NCBI GenBank assembly: GCA_030644725.1
Contig: CP130629.1
Span: 186,001 to 250,000 of the forward strand
Source of the DNA: Candidatus Electrothrix communis
GTDB lineage: Bacteria > Desulfobacterota > Desulfobulbia > Desulfobulbales > Desulfobulbaceae
DNA: 64,000 nt
Direction: 5' to 3'
Below, one piece after another: positions 48,725 through 56,935 of the stretch; within the stretch, counting starts at the first letter, position 1; every line of letters starts with the position of its first letter. A program made the translations under genes and the position numbers. A model generated the notes under the pieces. It was not told the DNA's origin and made no database searches. It saw only the letters and a program-made list of their open reading frames with translations.

Positions 48725-50107
48725 TTAATCGTTTTTGAACTCCGCTACCAGGGCTTGAATTGAGGCCTTGGCATCGCCGAAGTACATACGGGCATTTTCG
48801 GCAAAAAAGAGGGCGTTTTGAATGCCAGCAAAGCCGGGATTCATAGAGCGTTTCAGCACAATAACCGTTTTGGCTCGGTGTGTTTCAATGATAGGCATGC
48901 CGTAAATCGGGCTGGATTCGTCATCAAGGGCTGCTGGATTGACGACATCGTTGGCACCGATGACCACGCAGACATCCACGCTGTCCATACGAGGATTAAT
49001 ATCATCCATCTCCACCAACTGGTCGTACGGAACATTGGCTTCAGCCAGCAGCACGTTCATATGGCCGGGCATCCGTCCGGCAACCGGATGGATGGCGTAA
49101 GAGACCTCGGTGTCGTTTGCTTCCAGCAGATCACCAAGCTCTTTGACTGCGTGCTGGGCCTGAGCCACAGCTAGTCCGTATCCCGGAACAAAGGCGACAG
49201 AGTCGGCTGCTTCGAGAATATAATAGACATCCTCAGCTGAAGCCGGTCGAACCTCGCCTTGCGGTCCATCACCAGCCTCCTGTACGGTTATTGTACTCCC
49301 GAAACCGGAAAATAACACGTTGGCCAGGGAACGATTCATGGCCTTGCACATGATATTGGTCAGGATGATCCCGGATGCGCCGACCAAGGCACCAGCAACG
49401 ATCAGGATGTTGTTGGAGATGACAAAACCGGCAGCACAGGCAGCAAGGCCGGAGTAACTGTTCAGTAAGGAAATAACAACCGGCATGTCAGCCCCGCCGA
49501 TGGGGATGGTGGAGGTTACACCGAATCCCAAGGCGACCACTAAGATAAGGGCAAATAAGACGTAACCGAAACCGCTTGCAGGCGTTATGCAGAAGATAGC
49601 GGCTGCTACCAAGGCGGTGCCCAGGATGACCGCATTCATAATATGCTGTCCCTTGAACACCACGGCTTTTTGGGTGATTTTGCCGGAAAGCTTGCCAAAG
49701 GCCACCATGGAGCCGGAAAAGGTGACGCCACCAATAAAGGCGGAAAGAAAGGCGACAATGGCGATAAAAACCGACAGTTCTCTGTTCTGATGATATTCAG
49801 CCCAGGCCAAGAGGAGGCTGGAAATACCGCCGAACCCGTTGAATAGAGCAACCATTTCGGGCATGGAGGTCATTTCGACTCGAATTGCGACAAGGGCCCC
49901 AATGCCGCTGCCGATAAGAATGCCGAGAAAAATCCACTTATAATCCAAACCGGCATTCATCAGGGTCACAATAATGGCGATCAGCATACCCAATGAGGAA
50001 AGCAGATTTCCTCTCCGGGCTGTAGCGGGCGAGCTGAGCATTTTCAGGCCGAAGATGAACAGGGCTGCTGAGATGATATAGATAAAGTTGATGAACAGAG
50101 GGTTCAT
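48725..50107 (-). CDS. pntB: NAD(P) transhydrogenase beta subunit PntB
   Basis: A 460-residue subunit. The N-terminal two thirds are a nine-helix proton channel (domain II). The C-terminal third is the NADP(H)-binding domain III (VPGYGLAVAQAQHAVKELGDLLE, HPVAGRMPGHMNVLLAEANVPYD, GANDVVNPAA and KRSMNPGFAGIQN). With PntAA and PntAB it couples hydride transfer between NADH and NADP+ to the proton gradient. Its start overlaps the pntAB stop by 4 bases. Confidence 0.95.
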   Translation of the reverse strand: MNPLFINFIYIISAALFIFGLKMLSSPATARRGNLLSSLGMLIAIIVTLMNAGLDYKWIFLGILIGSGIGALVAIRVEMTSMPEMVALFNGFGGISSLLLAWAEYHQNRELSVFIAIVAFLSAFIGGVTFSGSMVAFGKLSGKITQKAVVFKGQHIMNAVILGTALVAAAIFCITPASGFGYVLFALILVVALGFGVTSTIPIGGADMPVVISLLNSYSGLAACAAGFVISNNILIVAGALVGASGIILTNIMCKAMNRSLANVLFSGFGSTITVQEAGDGPQGEVRPASAEDVYYILEAADSVAFVPGYGLAVAQAQHAVKELGDLLEANDTEVSYAIHPVAGRMPGHMNVLLAEANVPYDQLVEMDDINPRMDSVDVCVVIGANDVVNPAALDDESSPIYGMPIIETHRAKTVIVLKRSMNPGFAGIQNALFFAENARMYFGDAKASIQALVAEFKND

Positions 50108-50403
50108 TTGGGACCTCCTTCATTCTTTTCTTTTTTCTTAAACATTTCAAGCATTCGGTTGGTAACCATATAGCCGCCCACCACATTGATGGTCGCAAAG
50201 GCAACAGCTACGGTTCCGAGGACGGCTGCAAAGGTAAGGTTATCAGATTTCAGGGAGGCTATGGCCCCGATCAGGGTGATGCCGGAGATGGCATTGGAGC
50301 CGGACATCAGTGGGGTATGCAGGGTTGAGGGGACCTTGGAGATAAGTTCAAAGCCTAAAAAAATTGCTAAGACAAAAACAAACGTTAAATATACCGGTTC
50401 CAT
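50104..50403 (-). CDS. pntAB: NAD(P) transhydrogenase alpha subunit 2 (PntAB)
   Basis: A 99-residue membrane subunit with three to four helices and the conserved SKVPSTLHTPLMSGSNAISGI segment, which lines part of the proton path. The split into AA, AB and B genes is the three-gene form common in many bacteria. It lies 7 bp after pntAA. Confidence 0.94.
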   Translation of the reverse strand: MEPVYLTFVFVLAIFLGFELISKVPSTLHTPLMSGSNAISGITLIGAIASLKSDNLTFAAVLGTVAVAFATINVVGGYMVTNRMLEMFKKKEKNEGGPK

Positions 50404-50410
50404 TGTATCC

Positions 50411-51547
50411 TCATTTATTCATGATGTTTTTGTACATCTTGCTGACGATTTCACCGTTATGGGTGATCAATGCGCCCTGCATGATTTCGTCCTCTTGGTC
50501 CACAGTCAGTACCTTGTTTTCTTTATCCCAGAAATGCTCAACAAAATTACCTAAGTTTGCTGAGTACATTTGACTGGCGGTCGCGGCAACTCGTCCGGGA
50601 AGGTTGGCGATTCCCAAGATCTTTACCCCCTCGATTTCAACGATAGTATCCACCTCGGATCCCTCGACATTTCCGCCGGTCTCCACGGCCATATCAATAA
50701 TCACGGAACCGGGGCGCATTTGGGCCAGAATGGTATGATCAATAAGGCGGGGTGCGGGTCGCCCGAAGAGCTGGGCTGTGGTGATGACAACATCCGCTCT
50801 GGCGCAGGCCTTGGCCATTCCTTCTTTCTGGAGGGCCATCTGCTCCGGCGTCAGGGCCTTGGCATACCCGTCCTTGGTTTGTCCGGTTTCGCCGAGATCA
50901 ACCTTAACAAATTTGGCCCCCAAGGACTTCACCTGCTCCTCAACCACAGGTCTGGTGTCAAAGGCTTCGACGATCGCTCCCAGGCGTTTGGCAGTGGCAA
51001 TGGCCTGAAGGCCAGCAACACCGACACCTATAATAAAGACTCTTGCGGGCTTGATGGTTCCGGCTGGCGTGGTCATCATCGGGAAAATCTTATCCAGCTG
51101 CTCCGCTGCTAGGGTCACTGCGGCATAGCCACCAAGATTGGCCTGGGAAGACAGGACGTCCATCTTCTGGGCAATGGTGGTGCGCGGGACCATCTCTAGG
51201 CTGATTGCAGACACCTTTGCATCCCTCAGGGTCTCGACAAGATCTACCTCGTTAAAAGGGTCAAGATAACTGACATGAATGCAGCCTTTTTTCATCAGGA
51301 TGACTTCATCTTTGGGAGGCTTACGAAGGCGGAGAATGATATCTGCTGTTTTGAGCATATCTTCACGTGAGGATCCGATGGTCGCTCCTGCCTCCTGATA
51401 TTCCTCATCTTTAAAACGACAGCTCGTACCCAGGCCGGATTCAATAACCACCTCAGCCCCGAGTTTGACCAATTTGGCTGCTGTCGCGGGAATCAGCGGG
51501 ACCCGTTTTTCCCTTGGGTGCCTTACTTTCATGACCGCAATTATCAT
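50411..51547 (-). CDS. pntAA: NAD(P) transhydrogenase alpha subunit 1 (PntAA)
   Basis: The 378-residue NAD(H)-binding domain I. It is of alanine-dehydrogenase/PntAA type with KRVPLIPATAAKLVKLGAEVVIESG, SYLDPFNEVDL, the Rossmann loop IGVGVAGLQAIATAKRLGA, and VIDMAVETGGNVEGSE. It is the first gene of pntAA-pntAB-pntB. AAGGAG lies just before the ATG. Confidence 0.95.
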   Translation of the reverse strand: MIIAVMKVRHPREKRVPLIPATAAKLVKLGAEVVIESGLGTSCRFKDEEYQEAGATIGSSREDMLKTADIILRLRKPPKDEVILMKKGCIHVSYLDPFNEVDLVETLRDAKVSAISLEMVPRTTIAQKMDVLSSQANLGGYAAVTLAAEQLDKIFPMMTTPAGTIKPARVFIIGVGVAGLQAIATAKRLGAIVEAFDTRPVVEEQVKSLGAKFVKVDLGETGQTKDGYAKALTPEQMALQKEGMAKACARADVVITTAQLFGRPAPRLIDHTILAQMRPGSVIIDMAVETGGNVEGSEVDTIVEIEGVKILGIANLPGRVAATASQMYSANLGNFVEHFWDKENKVLTVDQEDEIMQGALITHNGEIVSKMYKNIMNK

Positions 51548-51920
51548 AAATCACTCCTTGGGTTGTCTGTAATTTTTTTTGATATCATATGGAATGCGCT
51601 TGGCCTCGTAGGAGGTTATTCACAGAGGAAGTATCACTTTTTTAGTTCTACTCGAAAAAAAGAAAAAATCCCACTGAAAATGGTGAAAAAATAGTCATGA
51701 ACTCTGATGATAAGCGCTCGGAAATAAATATGTTATTTATTTCTCGTAAGAGTCTGTTATTTTGGTTTGTAAAGAGCGGATTTTGGTTGTCAGAGAACGT
51801 TCGGGCAGGTGGACGGATATTTCAGGGGGCGGAGTTGAGCTTCTTTGCGTATTGTGCAAGAGAAGGGAATTCGTTATACACTGGGTAGAAATATGGACTG
51901 AGAACTAAGAACGAAGATCA
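51548..51920. other. Divergent intergenic region between pntAA and the thioesterase gene
   Basis: A 373-bp gap that should hold both promoters. GAATTCGTTATA at 51867-51878 matches the end of the repeated upstream element at 54363-54400 and 59226-59263. A 63-codon frame at 51697-51888 has no recognisable features and overlaps this element, so I do not call it. Confidence 0.4.
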
Positions 51921-52337
51921 ATGAGGGGTAACTCTGTGGACAATTTTGTTTTTTCTTTGGAAATGTCAGTAAGGGATTATGAGTGCGATCTGCAAGGGAT
52001 TGTCAATAACGCTGTTTATCAAAATTATCTTGAGCATACCCGGCATGAGTATCTGAAGAGCATCGGGATTGATTTTAAGGAGTTTGCGGATCAAGGGGTT
52101 AATCTGGTGGTGGTGCGGGTGGAGCTGGACTATAAATTTCCTCTGACCAGCGGAGATCAGTTCGCCGTCAGGATGAATTTTGTCAGGGAATCAAAGCTCA
52201 AGTTTGCCTTTTTGCAGAATATCTATCGTCTTTCTGATGAGAAATTGATCCTTCAGGGTAAGGTGATTGGGGTGGCTTTGAATGGGAGAGGGCGACCTTT
52301 TGTGCCGGAGGAGTTTCAGGGGGTGTTAGTGGGGTAG
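51921..52337 (+). CDS. Acyl-CoA thioesterase, YbgC/4HBT hotdog family
   Basis: A 138-residue single hotdog domain. The catalytic Asp motif region is VRDYECDLQGIVNNAVYQNYLEHTRHEYL, followed by VVVRVELDYKFPLTSGDQFAVR. YbgC-like enzymes hydrolyse acyl-CoA or acyl-ACP thioesters. ATG 51921 or GTG 51936 may start it. It is not coupled to the PKS far upstream. A terminator follows at 52391-52425. Confidence 0.87.
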   Translation: MRGNSVDNFVFSLEMSVRDYECDLQGIVNNAVYQNYLEHTRHEYLKSIGIDFKEFADQGVNLVVVRVELDYKFPLTSGDQFAVRMNFVRESKLKFAFLQNIYRLSDEKLILQGKVIGVALNGRGRPFVPEEFQGVLVG

Positions 52338-52390
52338 CTTGTTGAAGGTGCTGATGTTGCAAGGAAACGGGGCGAACGCTAAGGAAAGAA

Positions 52391-52425
52391 AAGGGTCACC
52401 GGTATAAGCTGGTGGCCCTTTTTTT
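52391..52425 (+). terminator. Intrinsic terminator after the thioesterase
   Basis: AAGGGTCACC and GGTGGCCCTT pair (one mismatch) around a short loop and are followed by seven T residues. Confidence 0.8.
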
Positions 52426-52433
52426 GTGCCTTG

Positions 52434-52583
52434 TCAATGGACACTAAATTCCTTGTCAATCCGTTCAGCCAGAAAAATTTTTAAAAGTGACTGATAAGGA
52501 ACATCTCTTTTATTGGCCAACAGTTTAAGATCATCCAACATTGATTGAGGGAGCCGGAGCGATATTTTTTTCAGCGGATTCAT
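52434..52583 (-). CDS. BrnA/CopG-type antitoxin, small
   Basis: A 49-residue frame: MNPLKKISLRLPQSMLDDLKLLANKRDVPYQSLLKIFLAERI, a complete ribbon-helix-helix unit of the CopG/BrnA sort, with GGAGG placed 6-7 bases before the ATG. It overlaps the end of a broken BrnT-like toxin gene upstream (52531-52720), the normal BrnT-BrnA order. The antitoxin looks intact although its toxin is not. Confidence 0.7.
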   Translation of the reverse strand: MNPLKKISLRLPQSMLDDLKLLANKRDVPYQSLLKIFLAERIDKEFSVH

Positions 52584-52720
52584 AAATCCTCCTTTCTTTG
52601 CGGCTCATATCTCTTGCCGAGATCACACGGATAAGGCTTTTCCTTACAGTAAAGGCAATAAACAGGCATCGTTCCTTATCATAGTGCTCAGAAAGGTATT
52701 CCAGGAGGAGAACGCCGCAT
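52531..52720 (-). pseudogene. BrnT-like toxin, 3' remnant
   Basis: The minus-strand frame reads LEYLSEHYDKERCLFIAFTVRKSLIRVISARDMSRKERRIYE, the C-terminal half of a BrnT ribonuclease toxin (the RVISARDMSRKER block is characteristic). A stop codon lies just before it and the N-terminal half is missing. It overlaps the antitoxin start. Confidence 0.6.
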
Positions 52721-52799
52721 TAATCAAACAATTGGAAAGAGAAGCTGAAGTAGCTTCACATAACACCTCTTATTCGACCTTCAAGGGATTGAGCATAAA

Positions 52800-53060
52800 T
52801 CAATGAGTCGGATATTTTTCTTCGCTGTCGCTCCTTACTTTCCATAATGCTTCAATGGTATCTGCTGACAAGTCAGCACCACAATCCCATTCTATAAAAT
52901 ATCCGCCATTTGAAATTTGCATAAATTTATTTTTATCTTTTAATTCACTGAAGGCTTCATATTTTAAATACGGCCTGACATCAAAAATCCCTACCCTGCC
53001 ATCGTAAGCAACTATTTGTAAGGTATAATCAGAATTGGTCTGAATTTTGACAATTTTCAT
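52800..53060 (-). CDS. DUF2442 domain protein
   Basis: An 86-residue protein of DUF2442 type: VKIQTNSDYTLQIVAYDGRVGIFDVRPYLKYEAFSELKD, then GGYFIEWDCGADLSADTIEALW. DUF2442 genes regularly pair with DUF4160 genes and behave like a toxin-antitoxin or regulatory couple. Here the two overlap by 4 bases with DUF4160 first. Confidence 0.82.
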   Translation of the reverse strand: MKIVKIQTNSDYTLQIVAYDGRVGIFDVRPYLKYEAFSELKDKNKFMQISNGGYFIEWDCGADLSADTIEALWKVRSDSEEKYPTH

Positions 53061-53329
53061 TGATCAAGTCCTCTAATGCGAAAAGGTTTCTTACCATTTA
53101 CTGCTAATTCCCAGTCTGCTAATAAATCGTCTTGATGAATTTCAATCCATGCTACTACAAGTTTATGCTTTTTGGGCGGTATCTTGCCTGAAAGAACTTT
53201 GCCGTTATCTATGGAATAGACAGCAAAGTCACCTTGATATTCCGCATGAACATGCGGCATGTGATGCTTCTCAGTATCGCGAAAAAACATTCTAATAAGA
53301 ATGCCATAAAACATTGAAATGGTAGGCAT
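53057..53329 (-). CDS. DUF4160 domain protein
   Basis: A 90-residue protein: MPTISMFYGILIRMFFRDTEKHHMPHVHAEYQGDFAVYSID, with the HMPHVHAEY signature of DUF4160. I start it at the ATG at 53329 because GAGGGG lies just before and the family begins MPTIS; the frame is open from 53374. It pairs with the DUF2442 gene that overlaps its end. Confidence 0.82.
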   Translation of the reverse strand: MPTISMFYGILIRMFFRDTEKHHMPHVHAEYQGDFAVYSIDNGKVLSGKIPPKKHKLVVAWIEIHQDDLLADWELAVNGKKPFRIRGLDQ

Positions 53330-53366
53330 AAAAACCCCTCGCATGTAAATCAGGGACAGGCCCCGA

Positions 53367-54011
53367 TTAAACATTTCTAAGTATTCCTCTAGCGTTTAAA
53401 GCTTCTGTAACTAGTAAATACAACTGAATAAAACTGAATACAGTGCTACTGAGCAGGAAAATGACCAATGCTTGTTGGGATAACTGAAATCGTATACCTT
53501 CAGTACGCAAACTAACGGCCAAAGGGTACGCGACAGTAAAAAAGTACAACAGCCCAGGCATGAACCAAATTATGAACCCAGCGTTGCGCAGTTTTCTAAA
53601 GAACTTTCCGATTTCACTATATTCTTTCGGAATCAGCAATCCCTTTGAGTGTACGGTTTTGATATAGCCACGAATCGCCACAAATCGCAGAATATCGACC
53701 GTAATCTTGAAAGAGAAGGACCAAAACACTAAACTCGGGAGTAGAGAGATATTCGCAAAGCAGCTGACCAAAATAGAACCACCCAGAAGATCAAGTAGAA
53801 GTCTTCCGTATGCCGTTATTAGTTCATCGATTTTGTCTCCCGTGCATTTTAAACCGTCAAACACAACCTGAGACAAATAGAATAAGCCTGCGAATACGAT
53901 GCCTAGAAATGCTAATAATACGGGGAGTATAATTGTCGACACGTCCCGGATCTGAACTTGAATCCTTGGTTCTAGTAGTTGCACTATCAACTCCACAGTG
54001 ACCCCAGTCAA
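53367..54011 (-). CDS. Polytopic membrane protein of unknown function
   Basis: A 214-residue protein with four predicted helices (about residues 27-47, 80-100, 142-165 and 180-205) and short charged loops. I do not recognise a family. Its first codons (VTVELIVQLLEPRIQVQIRD) resemble a translated stretch at 54903-55031, a likely remnant of a second copy. The start may lie further upstream. Confidence 0.55.
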   Translation of the reverse strand: MTGVTVELIVQLLEPRIQVQIRDVSTIILPVLLAFLGIVFAGLFYLSQVVFDGLKCTGDKIDELITAYGRLLLDLLGGSILVSCFANISLLPSLVFWSFSFKITVDILRFVAIRGYIKTVHSKGLLIPKEYSEIGKFFRKLRNAGFIIWFMPGLLYFFTVAYPLAVSLRTEGIRFQLSQQALVIFLLSSTVFSFIQLYLLVTEALNARGILRNV

Positions 54012-54484
54012 TCGTCGAACAGTTTAATAAGTGGCAACTTCCCATGATATTGCCGTATTTTCCAAATATCAGGATACTAAAGAGGCAAGCATGAAAAGTC
54101 GAATCGATATTCTATCAGGCTCAATTATTAACCATTTCGAATTAAAAAGTAAATAGGAAACAAATAATGAAAGAATGAAAATGTACTAATGTCGGTATCA
54201 CAGGCCATTTTTAGACTGCGCAGCGAAGCGGGGCACAGGTTCGAATCCCAAAAAACCATAAGACACCGAATGCGCGTTTTACACGTACCCGGCGAAAAAA
54301 AACGTCCCGGCGGGACAGCCTGATAAGAGACCGGTTTTTAAGGCCGGTATCGAAGGTGGGTTCCTTTGTTTCTTGTGAAAGGAAACAGAATTCGTTATAA
54401 GTTGATCAGCCAAAATGAACGAGGAGTACGATGATTTTGCTCAAATCAAGAGGAAGATCAGGACGAAAAGAGGAACAAGGAAAG
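54012..54484. other. Intergenic region with the shared upstream element
   Basis: A gap of about 470 bp. It holds a 13-bp palindrome GTCCCGgCGGGAC (54304-54316) and the repeated element at 54363-54400. CAGGTTCGAATCCC at 54236-54249 resembles a tRNA T-loop but has no arms (see rejected items). Confidence 0.4.
54363..54400 (+). promoter_or_regulatory. Repeated 38-bp upstream element, copy 1
   Basis: Contains TGTTTC-TTGTGAAAG-GAAACA, a palindromic pair of 6-mers, followed by AATTCGTTATAA. It is identical at 37 of 38 positions to 59226-59263 upstream of the molybdenum hydroxylase operon. Both end about 45-85 bp before the gene start, so a shared operator and -10 region is likely. Confidence 0.6.
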
Positions 54485-54901
54485 ATGACACAAGCAACTG
54501 ACAGAGATTTGAAGGCATTTATCGACGACTGGCAGGAAAGCCCGGAAAGAAACAAAGAGATTTTTCTCCGCTATAAAGCCCAGCTTGAACGCGATGAAAA
54601 TATTCAGCTGGAGTTTATCCCGCGCCCCGGAATCACCTATTCCCTGAGAGCAACCCATGCTGCTCAGAAAACGAGAAAGCTCTTCGCGATGATTGATGTT
54701 ATCGAGGATAACCCCAGATGGCTTTCGGTCTGTTTTTACGGTGACATGATTACTGACCCGAAAGGGCAGGGCGATGCTGTGCCCGGTGGTCTGCTCGGTG
54801 AAGACGCGGTCTGTTTTGACCTTGAAGCATGGGATAAGGAACGTGTTCGCTATGTCGAAGCCCGGCTTGATGAAGCCTGCCAAAACGCCTCACAGGAATA
54901 A
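54485..54901 (+). CDS. Conserved hypothetical protein
   Basis: A 138-residue cytoplasmic protein. It starts MTQATDRDLKAFIDDWQESPERN after AAGGAAAG; the frame is open from 54431. Its middle reads FIPRPGITYSLRATH, LFAMIDVIEDNPRWLSVCFYGDMITDP and GGLLGEDAVCFDLEAWD. The conserved-looking aromatic and acidic pattern suggests a real family, but I cannot assign a function. It is preceded by the shared 38-bp element. Confidence 0.65.
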   Translation: MTQATDRDLKAFIDDWQESPERNKEIFLRYKAQLERDENIQLEFIPRPGITYSLRATHAAQKTRKLFAMIDVIEDNPRWLSVCFYGDMITDPKGQGDAVPGGLLGEDAVCFDLEAWDKERVRYVEARLDEACQNASQE

Positions 54902-54902
54902 A

Positions 54903-55031
54903 TCAGGGTTGCAATAAAATCCAATAAAACAGGAAAGATGGTTGTGGGAACGTCCCGAGTCTAAACTTGATCCGTGGGTCTCTTCGTTGCCCTATAAGCT
55001 CCACAGTGACCCTGTCAATCGTCGAGCAGTT
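54903..55031 (-). pseudogene. Remnant copy of the 5' end of the membrane gene at 53367-54011
   Basis: DNA at 54951-55031 and 53940-54023 is alike over about 80 bp (shared blocks CTCCACAGTGACCC and GTCAATCGTCGA). In translation VTVELIGQRRDPRIKFRLGT matches VTVELIVQLLEPRIQVQIRD. Only the first 25 or so codons remain. Confidence 0.5.
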
Positions 55032-55174
55032 GGGCGAAGGATCGGCGGGACTCGGCTTATTCTTCACGAAGCTTCCGGCAAGGGAAGAGCTGGGCATAAA
55101 GAAACCGGGTAACATGCAAAAAGCACGAACCCGGTAAACAAAGACTCTCTAATTTTTTTCGTTTTTTTTTCTCT

Positions 55175-55489
55175 CTACTGTTCCTTCCACACACGGGATA
55201 TATACCACCCTTCATCACGCTGGACAATATCAATATGGATATATTTTGATTCTTGAAAGGAACCTCCAAGTTTACATACATTCCGTCCGTTCCGCCTAAA
55301 CGAGTCTGCTGTAACCAAGGATTTCACAAGCTGCCCCTGGCTTTCAATTTCGTTCAAGTCTTCAAATATTCTCTGTCGCCAAATACTTAAAGTTTTTTCC
55401 TCAACAGCTGAGTAAAAAAGGTCGGGGTCCGAAGCAGCGAGACATTCTTTGACAAATCCTGCTACATTATAAGGATGGGAAAATACCAT
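55175..55489 (-). CDS. Hypothetical protein
   Basis: A 104-residue soluble protein: VFSHPYNVAGFVKECLAASDPDLFYSAVEEKTLSIWRQRIFEDLNEIESQG, then a strand-rich end (YIHIDIVQRDEGWYISRVWKEQ). AAGGAA precedes the ATG. The helix-then-sheet order resembles small NTF2-like proteins, but I would not assign it. Confidence 0.5.
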   Translation of the reverse strand: MVFSHPYNVAGFVKECLAASDPDLFYSAVEEKTLSIWRQRIFEDLNEIESQGQLVKSLVTADSFRRNGRNVCKLGGSFQESKYIHIDIVQRDEGWYISRVWKEQ

Positions 55490-55541
55490 GTTCTATTCCT
55501 TGGTCAAGTTATTTTATCAATTTATTACAAATCGATATGCT

Positions 55542-55730
55542 CTATATTTTTTCATAATAGGATATCGTCGATAGGCTAGAAATTTTTATCACGGTCTTTT
55601 CTGCGGCTCTGTCAAATGCTGAGCTCAAGAGGAAGACAATTATAATTGTCAGAAGTCCAAGCAAAATGATCTCCCTTAACTCATGATCATTTATTGTGAA
55701 GTCCCAAAATTTTTTTTTCGCTCTGTTCAT
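55542..55730 (-). CDS. Small single-helix membrane protein
   Basis: A 62-residue protein with a charged N-terminus, one helix (LREIILLGLLTIIIVFLLSSAF, about residues 18-39) and a short tail. GAGG sits before the ATG. It lies 52 bp upstream of the hypothetical gene at 55175-55489 on the same strand and may share its transcript. Confidence 0.5.
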   Translation of the reverse strand: MNRAKKKFWDFTINDHELREIILLGLLTIIIVFLLSSAFDRAAEKTVIKISSLSTISYYEKI

Positions 55731-56133
55731 AATATATCCTCAACCGTCAAGAGAGATTGCATCGCTTCTTTTGGAGTACAATTTCTGTATATTTAGACTT
55801 GGTACTGGGCTTGTAGCATTCAAGCCTATTGTTTATTGTTATTTTCGACTATCGATTATCAGTTCCACCTTGTAAAAAGGCTCCAATAAAAGCCACTATA
55901 CAGCCTGACAGATAATCCTATCAAACACCACGGAAACGCATGACTTTTGCTAGGAATTCAGCCGATTATTGCCTTTCCGGTGCTAGGCCGGGATGCTACG
56001 GCATGTTTGTGCAATGAAAAATAAAAAAAGTATCGAAGAAGTGCCATGACGCTATATTGCCTAATCTGAGCGCAAAAAAGAGCATTTTGTAACTAGCTGA
56101 TTTATTATGGACAAGTCATGCGTTTGCCCTGTA
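55731..56133. other. Intergenic region
   Basis: About 400 bp, AT-rich, without a supportable gene, repeat or hairpin of note. A promoter for the minus-strand pair ending at 55175 is expected at its left end. Confidence 0.3.
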
Positions 56134-56523
56134 TCAAACACTAACACTTGCATATTGACCCCAAATGTCCTCTTCAGGACATTCGAAATTGTTCTCAGGT
56201 ATACTCATATTAATGAGTTGCTTCCAGGCTGCAGGAGCATTGACGACATGAAAGCCAATGAGCACGGATCTGCCGTTTTTCCTTCTCCATTTTGAATGCA
56301 CTGCTAGCTTGTAATGCATTGAATCAAAAAGATTTGATACGATAATAGTGAATTGCTCACCTTTACACACGGTAAACCTGGTAGGCAGATCACACAGCTG
56401 GATACCTTTAAGAGATGCGTCCTGAACAGTAGCGGTGTATACAAAACCGTCTTGGATGATATCTGCTGTATAGCCATTTAACGGCATTCTTGGCTGTAGG
56501 CGTTTTTCTGTTTTTTTATGCAT
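56134..56523 (-). CDS. PilZ-like domain protein
   Basis: A 129-residue protein with the PilZ layout: an N-terminal basic stretch KKTEKRLQPRMPLNGYTADI, then VYTATVQDASLKGIQLCDLP (the DxSxxG block) and a barrel to about residue 105. The RxxxR motif is imperfect (KRLQPR), so c-di-GMP binding is plausible but not certain. It is not in an operon with the HD-GYP gene. Confidence 0.65.
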   Translation of the reverse strand: MHKKTEKRLQPRMPLNGYTADIIQDGFVYTATVQDASLKGIQLCDLPTRFTVCKGEQFTIIVSNLFDSMHYKLAVHSKWRRKNGRSVLIGFHVVNAPAAWKQLINMSIPENNFECPEEDIWGQYASVSV

Positions 56524-56666
56524 GGAACTTGATAGTATTAAATTTTGTAGTCACGCAGAGTGAATTCATTGAATCATTCGAAATGCACTACCTGCAAACC
56601 AGTTGACGCTTACTTTTTTTATTAAAGAATCACATAGAGCTTCTAGGATGTAGCTACTTGATGCCA

Positions 56667-56861
56667 TCATGTTTGCTGGACTAAAAAATCGTTAACCCCT
56701 AATTCATCAGAGATAGGGAATAGCTCTTTCATTTTTTCATATGTGTTGTTAAGTGCTTGGAGTGAGTTGTCGGTAACGTTAAAAGTACCGCTTTGAGCGA
56801 ATCCTTCTATTATTTTAATGGATTGTTCGAAGGCGTATAATTTTTGTTTGTGTGCAGACAT
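56667..56861 (-). CDS. Small helical hypothetical protein
   Basis: A 64-residue acidic helical protein: KQKLYAFEQSIKIIEGFAQSG, then LQALNNTYEKMKELFPISDELGVNDFL. AAAGGAGG lies 7-9 bases before the ATG. Its 5' region is now next to the left end of the IS1182-type element, so upstream genes or its promoter may have been displaced. Confidence 0.5.
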   Translation of the reverse strand: MSAHKQKLYAFEQSIKIIEGFAQSGTFNVTDNSLQALNNTYEKMKELFPISDELGVNDFLVQQT

Positions 56862-56935
56862 TGTGAAGTTCCTCCTTTAAATTTTTCGGATTGAGAAGCC
56901 GGAAGCTTAATACTCTTGTCGCCCCCCTCTTTTAT

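Noticed and set aside
51697-51888. 63-codon frame before the thioesterase gene
   Set aside because: No family resemblance, no ribosome site, and it overlaps the probable promoter element.
53367-54045. Alternative minus-strand frame 53857-54045
   Set aside because: Shadow of the membrane gene and its duplicated 5' region.
54231-54262. tRNA T-loop-like CAGGTTCGAATCCC
   Set aside because: The bases around it do not form a five-pair T stem, and no acceptor, D or anticodon arm precedes it. At most it is a remnant.
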